A stretch of 23,459 nt of DNA from an uncultured Clostridia bacterium (GTDB taxonomy: Bacteria > Bacillota > Clostridia > UBA1381), in the NCBI GenBank assembly GCA_934454035.1, contig CAKSFY010000024.1:1-23459 (forward strand), given 5' to 3'. A program made the position numbers and the translations under genes. Position 1 is the first letter of the stretch; each line of letters begins with the position of its first letter. The notes under the pieces are model-generated. The model had not been told where the DNA came from. It saw nothing but the letters and a program-made list of their open reading frames with translations, and searched no databases. This document shows, one piece after another, positions 7,708 through 14,549 of the stretch.

Positions 7708-7902
7708 TATCCTCCCACCGCCTTACGGCGGTCCCCCCTCCTTTAGGCAAGGAGGGCTTTATAGGGAACATTTATTATCCTGTTCCTGCCGCCTTACGGC
7801 GACCCCCTCCTTTAGGCAAGGAGGGCTTTATAGGGAACATTTATTATCTTGTTCCTGTCGCCTTACGGCGACCCCCTACTTTAGACCATGAGAGGATTAT
7901 AA
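7708..7902. repeat. Tandem structured repeat between iscS and iscU
   Basis: Two near-identical units, 7718-7788 and 7789-7857, are followed by a degenerate third starting at 7858. Each full unit has a small hairpin (CGCC-TTAC-GGCG) and a longer one (CCCTCCTT, loop TAGGC, AAGGAGGG; 7736-7756 in unit 1), then GGGAACATTTATTATC. The block begins TATCCTCCC and ends ATGAGAG-GATTATAA like the block at 1226-1415, five bases from the iscS stop. It fills the whole iscS-iscU gap. Transcribed, it would form a row of stable hairpins between two genes whose products act together. They lack T-runs, so they look more like processing or stabilising elements than terminators. Confidence 0.8.
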
Positions 7903-7906
7903 GGAT

Positions 7907-9091
7907 TTATTCACCTTTTAAAACCTCTTCATAAAGCGGTGACATCATTCGCAGTCTTTCAACTATCGGAGGCAGTACCTCAAGTACATAATCGACATCC
8001 TCCTCGGTTGTATACTCACTTACGCTCAATCTCAGCGAGCCGTGTGCAATTGCATGAGGCAATCCGATTGCCAAAAGCACATGAGAAGGATCGAGCGAAC
8101 CGGATGCACAGGCGCTTCCGCTTGACGCCGCAACGCCCTTCATATCGAGCATCATCAGTATTGATTCACCCTCTATATATTTAAATGAGAAATTCACGTT
8201 ATTGCAGTTTCTTTCCGGTCCTTCCGGTCCGTTAAGCCTGCAATAAGGAATTCTTGCCTTTATTCCTTCAATAAGCTTGTCCCTCATTTTTGCCATATGA
8301 GCAACATTTTTCTCCAGGTTCTTGTCTGCAAGTTCCAAAGCCTTTGCCATGCCTGCCATGCCTGCCACATTCTCGGTTGCCGCACGCTTGCCTCTTTCCT
8401 GTCCGCCGCCGTGGATAAGATTTGAAATCTTTACTCCGTTTTTAATATACAAAGCTCCGATTCCCTTAGGGCCGTGAAACTTATGCGCCGACATGGAAAG
8501 CAAATCCACTCCGAGCTCGTTTACGTTTATTTTCATATGACCCATAGCCTGAACCGCGTCTGTATGGAAAAGTATTTTATGCTTTCTTGCTATTTCGCCG
8601 ATTTTCGAGATAGGCTCTACGGTTCCTATTTCATTATTTGCAGTCATTATTGAAATTAAAACCGTGTCCTCGCAGATTGCATTTTCAACATCTTCTGGAT
8701 TGACATATCCGTCCTTGTCAACAGGCAAATATGTTACCTTATAGCCGTGCTTTTCCAAAAACTTGCAAGTATTTATAATTGCATGATGCTCAATTGACGA
8801 GGTTATAATATGATTACCCTTGTTACTGTAAGCATCGACAATTCCTTTAATCGCCCAGTTGTCAGCTTCGCATCCCGACCCGGTAAAGTAAATCTCGTTC
8901 GGTTTTGCGCCGATAACATTTGCAATCGTTTCTCTGAAAGAATAAACTGCCTGCTCGGCATCTCTTCCGATTTTATAGAACTTAGATGACGCATTTCCGT
9001 AATGCTCCGTCAAATAGGGCATCATAGCGTCCAGCGCCTCTTTGCTCAGTGCGGTGGTTGCATTGTTGTCAAGATACACTGATTTATTCAT
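7907..9091 (-). CDS. iscS: Cysteine desulfurase, NifS/IscS family
   Basis: This 394-aa PLP enzyme removes sulfur from L-cysteine as a persulfide and passes it to the scaffold. Visible residues are the PLP lysine K204 (SAHKFHGPKG), PLP-contacting D178 and Q181 (HTDAVQ), the paired histidines H102-H103 (EHHAI), and the catalytic cysteine C328 in SSGSACASGS on the mobile loop. Length and motifs fit class I NifS/IscS rather than SufS. ATG 9091 is preceded by AGGAG. It is first in the iscS-iscU operon. Many Firmicutes carry an Rrf2-type regulator gene just before this pair; none is present here. Confidence 0.95.
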   Translation of the reverse strand: MNKSVYLDNNATTALSKEALDAMMPYLTEHYGNASSKFYKIGRDAEQAVYSFRETIANVIGAKPNEIYFTGSGCEADNWAIKGIVDAYSNKGNHIITSSIEHHAIINTCKFLEKHGYKVTYLPVDKDGYVNPEDVENAICEDTVLISIMTANNEIGTVEPISKIGEIARKHKILFHTDAVQAMGHMKINVNELGVDLLSMSAHKFHGPKGIGALYIKNGVKISNLIHGGGQERGKRAATENVAGMAGMAKALELADKNLEKNVAHMAKMRDKLIEGIKARIPYCRLNGPEGPERNCNNVNFSFKYIEGESILMMLDMKGVAASSGSACASGSLDPSHVLLAIGLPHAIAHGSLRLSVSEYTTEEDVDYVLEVLPPIVERLRMMSPLYEEVLKGE

Positions 9092-9114
9092 CTCTCACAA
9101 CTCCTATCTGTAAT

Positions 9115-9132
9115 TTGCCGCAGCTGCGACAA
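9115..9132. promoter_or_regulatory. Near-perfect palindrome in the iscS leader
   Basis: On the minus strand, TTGTCGCAGCTGCGGCAA is a palindrome at 16 of 18 positions, and the odd pair becomes U-G in RNA. It lies between the promoter and the iscS ribosome binding site, so it could be an operator or a leader hairpin that limits translation. Confidence 0.45.
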
Positions 9133-9144
9133 TTATTTAACAAT

Positions 9145-9158
9145 TGAATGTTCATTCA
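9145..9158. promoter_or_regulatory. Candidate operator at the iscS promoter
   Basis: TGAATG-TT-CATTCA is a perfect inverted repeat just after the iscS -10 element, overlapping the expected transcription start. A repressor bound here would block initiation. Its half-sites look like TetR-family operators such as the TGAATGA type of Bacillus FadR, but the regulator is unknown. Confidence 0.5.
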
Positions 9159-9159
9159 T

Positions 9160-9188
9160 ATTTTACCTCTTTTTTGCGCTTTTGTCAA
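9160..9188 (-). promoter_or_regulatory. Promoter of iscS-iscU
   Basis: On the minus strand, TTGACA (9183-9188), 17 bases, TAAAAT (9160-9165). The -35 is perfect and the -10 matches five of six. Transcription would begin near 9153, inside the TGAATG/CATTCA palindrome. Confidence 0.75.
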
Positions 9189-9232
9189 GTTTTTTTACAT
9201 AATACCACTCTTAAAAAAGTACAAAATTTTAC

Positions 9233-9261
9233 TGTACAAATTATTTGTTTTAGTGTATAAT
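9233..9261 (+). promoter_or_regulatory. Promoter of tmcAL
   Basis: TGTACA (9233-9238), a 17-base spacer and a perfect TATAAT (9256-9261) precede tmcAL by 33 bases. It is back to back with the isc promoter. Confidence 0.6.
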
Positions 9262-9294
9262 GATAATATATTATTAACCAAAAGGCGGGAAATT

Positions 9295-10479
9295 ATGAAG
9301 ATTTCAGCGATAATTGCAGAATTTAATCCGTTTCATAACGGTCACAAATATTTAATTGATGAAGCAAAAAAATCCTCCGATGCAGTTTTTTGCGTAATGA
9401 GCGGTTCGTTTGTGCAAAGAGGAGAAGCGGCAATCTTTGATAAATGGACAAGAGCTGAGGCTGCCGTCCGCTCGGGAGCGGATTTAGTTTTGGAACTGCC
9501 TGCCGTATACGCAGTCTCTACGGCGGAACGGTTTGCGTTCGGCGCGGTCAGTCTTATAAAAAAGCTCGGCTGTGCGGACGAGATTGTATTCGGTTCGGAA
9601 TCCGGAAATATAAAAGCACTTGCAGACTGTGCAAAACTTGCCGCGAACGAACCATTTGAAATATCGCAAAAAATAAAATCATTTCTCGCAGACGGCATGA
9701 GCTTCCCTATGGCAAGGCAAGCCGCGTATGACGGACTTATCGACGGCAGCATATTAAATACTCCAAACAACATTCTCGCAATAGAATATATGAAATCGGC
9801 TTTTGAGCAAAAGCTTGATATCGGTTTCAGAACAATCCGCCGTATAGGCGACTATCACAGTGAAGCACTGTCGGAATACGCAAGCGCAACTGCTTTGAGA
9901 AAGCGGCTAAAATCCGGCGGCGATATAAGTCCGTTTATACCGGAAGAAGCGGCAAAACTTTTCAAAAATGCAGCAATTTACGACACAAGCGCCCTTAACA
10001 ATACGGTTTTGTATTTGCTCAGAAGCAAAAAAGCCGAAGAAATTGCAGAAATCAACGATGTTACGGAAGGGCTTGAAAATGCGCTTATCAAAGCAGCGGC
10101 AAAATGCAGCGATGTGACTTCATTAATAGGCGAAGTATCCGGAAAAAGATATACCAAAACCAAAATAGCCAGAATACTGGTCTCTCTGCTTTTGGGAACA
10201 GACAAAAAAATTATTCGTAAAGAGCCGACCTATGCCAGAATACTTGCTTTCAACGACACAGGCAGAAAAATTATAAACAAAGCAGACAAGGATTTTCCTA
10301 TAATCACAAAAGCCGCCGACTATAGCTGCGATGACGAAATATTCAAAAAAGACATTCTCGCAACCGATATTGCGGCACTATGCTCAAACGGCAAAAAAAC
10401 GAGCGGTGCCGACTTCAAGACACCGCCCGTATATATTAAAGATCAGCCGATTGCTTCAGTTTCCGCAAGGGTGGAATAA
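9295..10479 (+). CDS. tmcAL: tRNA(Met) cytidine acetate ligase TmcAL
   Basis: TmcAL (formerly YlbM) uses ATP and acetate to acetylate the wobble cytidine of elongator tRNA-Met, keeping Met and Ile codons distinct. This 394-aa protein has the nucleotidyltransferase signature FNPFHNGH (H14 and H17 of the HxGH motif), then GSFVQRGEAAIFDKW and FGSESG near residue 100, as in Firmicutes homologues. The frame extends upstream to 9148, but ATG 9295 has AGGCGGG before it and begins MKISAIIAEFNP, the normal family start. The last 12 or so residues follow FKTPPVYIK, near where I recall homologues ending, and are encoded where this gene runs antisense into the convergent permease gene (10443-10479). No terminator for this transcript is visible. 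Confidence 0.92.
   Translation: MKISAIIAEFNPFHNGHKYLIDEAKKSSDAVFCVMSGSFVQRGEAAIFDKWTRAEAAVRSGADLVLELPAVYAVSTAERFAFGAVSLIKKLGCADEIVFGSESGNIKALADCAKLAANEPFEISQKIKSFLADGMSFPMARQAAYDGLIDGSILNTPNNILAIEYMKSAFEQKLDIGFRTIRRIGDYHSEALSEYASATALRKRLKSGGDISPFIPEEAAKLFKNAAIYDTSALNNTVLYLLRSKKAEEIAEINDVTEGLENALIKAAAKCSDVTSLIGEVSGKRYTKTKIARILVSLLLGTDKKIIRKEPTYARILAFNDTGRKIINKADKDFPIITKAADYSCDDEIFKKDILATDIAALCSNGKKTSGADFKTPPVYIKDQPIASVSARVE
10393..10430 (-). terminator. Intrinsic terminator of the ABC operon, inside tmcAL
   Basis: On the minus strand, ACGGGCGGTG (10430-10421) pairs with CACCGCTCGT (10408-10399), a 10-bp stem with one G-U pair and a 12-base loop, followed by a run of Ts to 10393. It starts 13 bases after the permease stop (10443). 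On the plus strand the same bases encode tmcAL codons in the KKTSGADFKTPP region. Confidence 0.85.
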
Positions 10480-12221
10480 TCAGCCGTTTCACCGCGTTTT
10501 ACGTCAACGCCGAGACTTGCCAAAAGTTCTCTTGTCTTTTGATAGTCCGACCGAACGTAATATGTTTCGTCCTGTCTCGGCAAATCGCGAATCGAAACAT
10601 CGGTTCCGTCCTCATATTTTGCCGGTGCGGTAAAGGTAATTCTGACATTGCAAAGATTTGATACACTTCTGTCAGCAAAGCTGTCATAGCTTGTATGAGC
10701 AGTATCATAGCGAAGCGCTTCATAGAATCGGTTCAGAACTTCCGCCTCGGTGAAAGAATTAAGTTCATTTCTCATGCAATCATGAACTTCGACATATTCC
10801 AGGGTTCTGTTGTCGTCATTTAAAATCGGGAAATAGTTATGCCTTACCGCATCGGTTTCGATTATCGGTCTCAGCAATTCTTTATCTTCCTTATAATCCG
10901 CAATATATCGGCGTGATAATTTTTTGCCGTTTTTAAGCTTATATGTTATCTCAAACCTGAAACTGTTTTCTGTGTCCAGCAGCACTTTTCTGTTCTTTAC
11001 CTTATCTTCATGAAGTTTTTTGACATTATCAATATCCTGTGCGTTCGTGAGCTCTTTTTTCTCATTAGTGTAAAAAACTCTCTTTCCGTCACTTATATAT
11101 GCATATACCGGCATATTGTTGACATAATTATCAAATACAACCGATTCTATACTGTCCGTTGACGGAATTTTTCTTTCGTATCCTGTAAAATCGAAAGTAA
11201 ACAGGAAACTCAATACGCATACACCTGCACAGAATATGACGGCAGGCTTAATGCCGACATTTATTTTCAGAGACTTTTTAACAAGCATACTTGCTCCGAA
11301 AATTCCGATAACTCCGAACGGAATAAGCGCAAATATACTGTTTGTTTCCCACATCTCATTAATATACGCATATCCCATTGCTCCAAGGGCAAGCGCTACT
11401 CCGTACACAAATATCGGACGAAGCTTCGGAAATGCCACAACCTCTCCGTTATTTTCAAGATTTCTTTCCTTATATAACCAATATGCAATCACGATAAAGC
11501 AAACCGCAAAAATGACATATTTAAGTATATTCAAAGGATGTGCCGCCAAATCGGACGGCGTGGAATAGAGAAATTTTGTTACGTAAGTCGTCATATCTCC
11601 GTTGTATCCGTAAACCTGATGTTCTATAAAATAATACACAAAATATTCAATACAGGTCGGCAAAAAAGCAAATATATATGTAAATGCAATCGCCGCAATA
11701 TTGTTTCCGGCAATCATGGTAACCATTGCCGCGCCGCCGAAAGCAAGCATTGTGTAAACCATATAAATCCCTGCCCAGATTGCAAGATGTGACAATCTGA
11801 ATTTATCGGCTACGTTTGCGTCAAATCTGTACAAAAGCAGAATCAGGGCATTTGCAAGCACCGGAATCAAAAGCAAGACAATACCGCTTAAAATGTGCGA
11901 TGCAAAATATGTCCCTCTTTTTATCGGCAAACCGTGCACGCACGCCACAGCCTTTGCCGAATTAAGATAAGAAAACAGCAGTACCGCCAAAGCTACCGGC
12001 ATAATGCAGGCAAAAACCAAAGACGCATTGCTTGACTGATAAAGCATTGACGTTATATAAGAAGTCCCCTCCGAAGTCATCCAATCATGGCTGCAGTTTA
12101 TTAAAAACACAAAGGTGAAACTTACAAAAATCAACAATGCGTCAATTACCGACAGCCACCAAAGTCTTTTAAAATCCGATCGGATAACACTTTTGTTAAA
12201 GAATGATATTTTCGAATTCAT
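10443..12221 (-). CDS. ABC transporter permease with large C-terminal domain
   Basis: This 592-aa membrane protein of the ABC-2/YtrC-like kind is found in GntR-ABC operons of Firmicutes. About ten hydrophobic segments fill the first 330 or so residues (for example LLIFVSFTFVFLI near 30, IMPVALAVLLFSYL near 75, VIFCAGVCVLSFLFTF near 325). The remaining 250 or so residues are soluble and begin at KIPSTDSIESVVFDN. The frame opens at 12242, but those first codons are the Shine-Dalgarno of ATG 12221 (GGGAGG, eight bases), so 12221 is chosen. The gene overlaps the ATPase gene by 26 bases, implying coupled translation. Substrate unknown; related systems respond to cell-envelope stress or antibiotics. 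Confidence 0.85.
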   Translation of the reverse strand: MNSKISFFNKSVIRSDFKRLWWLSVIDALLIFVSFTFVFLINCSHDWMTSEGTSYITSMLYQSSNASLVFACIMPVALAVLLFSYLNSAKAVACVHGLPIKRGTYFASHILSGIVLLLIPVLANALILLLYRFDANVADKFRLSHLAIWAGIYMVYTMLAFGGAAMVTMIAGNNIAAIAFTYIFAFLPTCIEYFVYYFIEHQVYGYNGDMTTYVTKFLYSTPSDLAAHPLNILKYVIFAVCFIVIAYWLYKERNLENNGEVVAFPKLRPIFVYGVALALGAMGYAYINEMWETNSIFALIPFGVIGIFGASMLVKKSLKINVGIKPAVIFCAGVCVLSFLFTFDFTGYERKIPSTDSIESVVFDNYVNNMPVYAYISDGKRVFYTNEKKELTNAQDIDNVKKLHEDKVKNRKVLLDTENSFRFEITYKLKNGKKLSRRYIADYKEDKELLRPIIETDAVRHNYFPILNDDNRTLEYVEVHDCMRNELNSFTEAEVLNRFYEALRYDTAHTSYDSFADRSVSNLCNVRITFTAPAKYEDGTDVSIRDLPRQDETYYVRSDYQKTRELLASLGVDVKRGETADYSTLAETEAIG

Positions 12222-13095
12222 ATCCCATACCTCCCAGTTCATAAATAAATACCTCCTCCAAAGTCAGCGGAAGAATGTCACATATTAAAGGCTTTGCATA
12301 ATTGATTTCCTTTAATATATCATCCGCATTTCCGCGCACGATAAGCATTGACACACTGCCGAACTGCTCCTTATGAAGAATATTGAGCGTCCCGTCCAGT
12401 GCCTCCGGCATACCGTCCGCAAATGCAACCTGCACCTTATGAATATTGCCCTTAACATCGTCAAGCGCTTTTTCAAGCACAAGCTTTCCCTTATGCATTA
12501 TTCCTACATGGTCGCACACATCCTCAAGCTCACGGAGATTATGGCTCGATACCAGCACGGTTGTCCCCCTGTCTGCCACATCCTGAAGCATAAGCCGCCA
12601 GACATTTCTTCTCATTACCGGGTCGAGTCCGTCCACCGGCTCGTCAAGTATCATTATTTCCGGCATAGTGCAGAGCGCCAGCCAGAATGCCACCTGCTTC
12701 TGCATACCCTTTGAAAGACGTCTGACTCTTCTTTTTGTATCGATTTTAAAAATCTTTTTTAAATTCTCGAACCGTTCCCAGCTCCAGTTTTTATAAATTC
12801 CCGAATAATACTTTGCCGTCTCGGCAATTGAATATGTCGGAAAGAAAAATAAATCATCACTTATCAGCACCATATTCTGCTTAATGCGTGTGTTTTCATA
12901 AACCTTTTCCCCGTTTATGAGTATTTCTCCCCCATCTTGCCTATAAATGCCGGCAATATGCTTTATAACTGTTGTTTTTCCTGCACCGTTCGGTCCGACA
13001 AGCCCGTAAACAGAGCCTTTTTCCACATTTATGTAAAGTCCGTCCAGCGCTTTGAATCCGTCAAATGATTTAGAAAGATTCTTTATCTGTATCAT
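12196..13095 (-). CDS. ABC transporter ATP-binding protein
   Basis: This 299-aa ATPase powers the permease encoded next. Walker A is GPNGAGKTT (34-42), the signature is LSKGM (127-131), Walker B is IMILDEP (147-153) and the switch histidine is in SSH (183-185). The single ATPase with a roughly 80-residue C-terminal extension is typical of YtrB-like export systems controlled by GntR regulators. The frame starts upstream at 13110, but AGGAGGT lies inside those codons six bases before ATG 13095, which is preferred. One base separates it from the GntR stop (13097). Confidence 0.93.
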   Translation of the reverse strand: MIQIKNLSKSFDGFKALDGLYINVEKGSVYGLVGPNGAGKTTVIKHIAGIYRQDGGEILINGEKVYENTRIKQNMVLISDDLFFFPTYSIAETAKYYSGIYKNWSWERFENLKKIFKIDTKRRVRRLSKGMQKQVAFWLALCTMPEIMILDEPVDGLDPVMRRNVWRLMLQDVADRGTTVLVSSHNLRELEDVCDHVGIMHKGKLVLEKALDDVKGNIHKVQVAFADGMPEALDGTLNILHKEQFGSVSMLIVRGNADDILKEINYAKPLICDILPLTLEEVFIYELGGMGYEFENIIL

Positions 13096-13096
13096 A

Positions 13097-13465
13097 TTAT
13101 ACCTCCTCATAGATATTATCTATAAATTTTTTAATTTTTTCCGCGTCCGCCTTTAAAAATGCAAGCTCCCTGACTGTTTCCGAAAGTTCTTCCAAAAGCT
13201 TCTGCGTCTTTTCATTTTGAGCCATCTTGGATTTTGGCGCTACAAAGCTGCCCTTCGCCCTCTGAGAATAAATATACCCGTCATTTTCCAAATCCTTATA
13301 TGCCTTCTGAATAGTATTCGGATTTATCGCAAGCGATGCGGCAAGCTCTCTTACCGACGGTATCTTGTCGCCCTCTGCCAATGCTCCGCTTATAATCAGC
13401 TCTTTTATTTTATCCTGAATCTGCTCATAAAGCGGTCTGTGATCTCCGAAATCCAACTGAAACAT
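13097..13465 (-). CDS. GntR-family repressor, YtrA subfamily
   Basis: This 122-aa protein has a winged helix at residues 9-75 (PLYEQIQDKIKELIISG; PSVRELAASLAINPNTIQKA; YIYSQRAKGSFV) and a short helical tail of about 45 residues. It lacks the ligand-binding domain of larger GntR proteins. The short tail is the mark of the YtrA subfamily, which represses its own ABC operon. It is the first gene of the operon, with AAAGGAGGAG before ATG 13465. Autoregulation is supported by repeats just upstream (13482-13520). The inducer is not known. Confidence 0.92.
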   Translation of the reverse strand: MFQLDFGDHRPLYEQIQDKIKELIISGALAEGDKIPSVRELAASLAINPNTIQKAYKDLENDGYIYSQRAKGSFVAPKSKMAQNEKTQKLLEELSETVRELAFLKADAEKIKKFIDNIYEEV

Positions 13466-13481
13466 ACAAACTCCTCCTTTC

Positions 13482-13520
13482 TGTACTACAGTGTACTATT
13501 TGTATTATCTGTACTAATAC
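13482..13520. promoter_or_regulatory. Candidate GntR/YtrA operator
   Basis: TGTACT occurs three times (13482, 13492, 13510), and GTATTA (13502-13507) with TAATAC (13515-13520) forms an inverted repeat around a 7-base centre. All lie between the -10 element and the gntR ribosome binding site, where repressor binding would block transcription. YtrA-type operators are commonly rich in GTAC/GTATTA-like half-sites. Confidence 0.5.
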
Positions 13521-13522
13521 TT

Positions 13523-13551
13523 ATAATACACTATTATTTATATATTGTCAA
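13523..13551 (-). promoter_or_regulatory. Promoter of the GntR-ABC operon
   Basis: On the minus strand, TTGACA (13546-13551), 17 bases, TATTAT (13523-13528). The -35 hexamer lies within the last codons of the PocR-AraC gene (stop at 13538), so this promoter overlaps the upstream gene. No terminator is seen between the two genes. Confidence 0.75.
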
Positions 13552-14386
13552 GAGTTTTTTCAAAATTTTTTTTATTTATTTTTCTGAATGCCAGCGGAGC
13601 ACATCCGTATTTACTTTTAAACAGCCTGCTGAAGTAGGTATAGCTGCCGATTCCAATTTCCTCGGAAATACTGCTCATCGAAAGCTCCGTATCTTTCAAA
13701 AGTTCTTCTCCCTTTTGCAGCCTTTTTTCTATTACAAACTTATTAACCGTTACAGAAAAAGATGAACGGAACTTTTCGTACAGATAATTTTTTGACACGT
13801 TGAATTTATTGCACAAAGCGTCCACAGATAAGTCTGCGTTTAAATTATTTTCAATATAATCTTTTACTTCTTCCGAAAAATCATCCGATACGGGCGTAAT
13901 AATTTCGTTCGTCAAAATGAAAGAAACAATCATTGAAGCTATTTCAAACATACTGTTTATCTGTCTGTCATCATATTCGGTCATTTCATAGTACAATTTT
14001 TTCATTATTTTAAAATCCGCGTCAAGCCATTTTATCTTTTTTTTATCAAATTTATTGACTCTTGTTCTTCCTATAATAATATAGGCAATAATTTTATCCG
14101 AATTAATTATCGGCATTATCGCATCCAAAATCCCGGCATGGCACAAATGCGACTCTGTCCTGCGGCTTTCGGAACATTTTTTTAAAAGCTCCATATCGGA
14201 ACAATAGCATTTTTCCCAACCCTTTTGACTTTTTTGAATTTCCTTGCAAAAACGGGGTGTTCTTTCGCTGTATGTTGCGAGCGTGACAAAATCCGTATCA
14301 ACCACAGACACCGATACATTCGTCATTATACAAAAATCCTTAATCACCGCATTTAATCTTTCACTGTTATACCTTATCTTTGCCAT
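13538..14386 (-). CDS. PocR-domain AraC-family transcription regulator
   Basis: This 282-aa regulator has an N-terminal PocR sensory domain (about 8-155) and a C-terminal AraC double helix-turn-helix (about 180-275; LSVDALCNKFNVSKNYLYEKF and SISEEIGIGSYTYFSRLF). The PocR cysteine pattern is present: C47, C60, C62, C71 and C82 in HLCHAGILDAIMPI. PocR domains are thought to sense small molecules such as diols or sugars; the founder regulates propanediol use. It diverges from the glycosidase-like/EamA pair and is probably their activator. The frame can open at GTG 14395, but GAGGTGG inside those codons serves ATG 14386, so the shorter start is chosen. Confidence 0.9.
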   Translation of the reverse strand: MAKIRYNSERLNAVIKDFCIMTNVSVSVVDTDFVTLATYSERTPRFCKEIQKSQKGWEKCYCSDMELLKKCSESRRTESHLCHAGILDAIMPIINSDKIIAYIIIGRTRVNKFDKKKIKWLDADFKIMKKLYYEMTEYDDRQINSMFEIASMIVSFILTNEIITPVSDDFSEEVKDYIENNLNADLSVDALCNKFNVSKNYLYEKFRSSFSVTVNKFVIEKRLQKGEELLKDTELSMSSISEEIGIGSYTYFSRLFKSKYGCAPLAFRKINKKNFEKTLDNI

Positions 14387-14404
14387 TTTGACCACCTCAA
14401 TCTC

Positions 14405-14433
14405 ATTATATATCGGCTAAAGTCCGATGTCAA
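14405..14433 (-). promoter_or_regulatory. Perfect-consensus promoter of the PocR-AraC gene with operator in spacer
   Basis: On the minus strand, TTGACA (14428-14433), exactly 17 bases, TATAAT (14405-14410): both hexamers are perfect. ATCGG (14412-14416) and CCGAT (14424-14428) form an inverted repeat filling the spacer, so a protein bound there would exclude RNA polymerase. The leader would be only about 12 nt, with the ribosome binding site at its very start. Confidence 0.7.
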
Positions 14434-14448
14434 CAATTTATATAAATT

Positions 14449-14516
14449 TGTCGGGAAGATTTTTAATAAATTAAAGAAGATTATGACTATATTTTTATCC
14501 CGTCATGGTATATAAT
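14449..14516 (+). promoter_or_regulatory. Probable activator-dependent promoter of the glycosidase-like gene
   Basis: A perfect TATAAT (14511-14516) has no good -35 hexamer at 17 bases. Instead ATGAC (14483-14487) and GTCAT (14502-14506) flank the -35 position. TGTCGGGA (14449-14456) is a 7-of-8 inverted match to TCCCGTCA (14498-14505). A lone -10 with upstream repeats is what an AraC-type activator site often looks like. The binding protein is inferred. Confidence 0.45.
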
Positions 14517-14549
14517 TAATATATAAAAACCTGAAGGGAGAGTTTTTAC

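Noticed and set aside
7718..7890. Tandem repeat taken for a small CRISPR array
   Set aside because: The units are contiguous near-identical copies with no unique spacers between conserved repeats, and no cas genes are present.
9148..9294. Upstream extension of tmcAL (49 extra codons)
   Set aside because: It would span the tmcAL promoter and the isc operator, lacks a ribosome site, and is absent from the usual family N-terminus.
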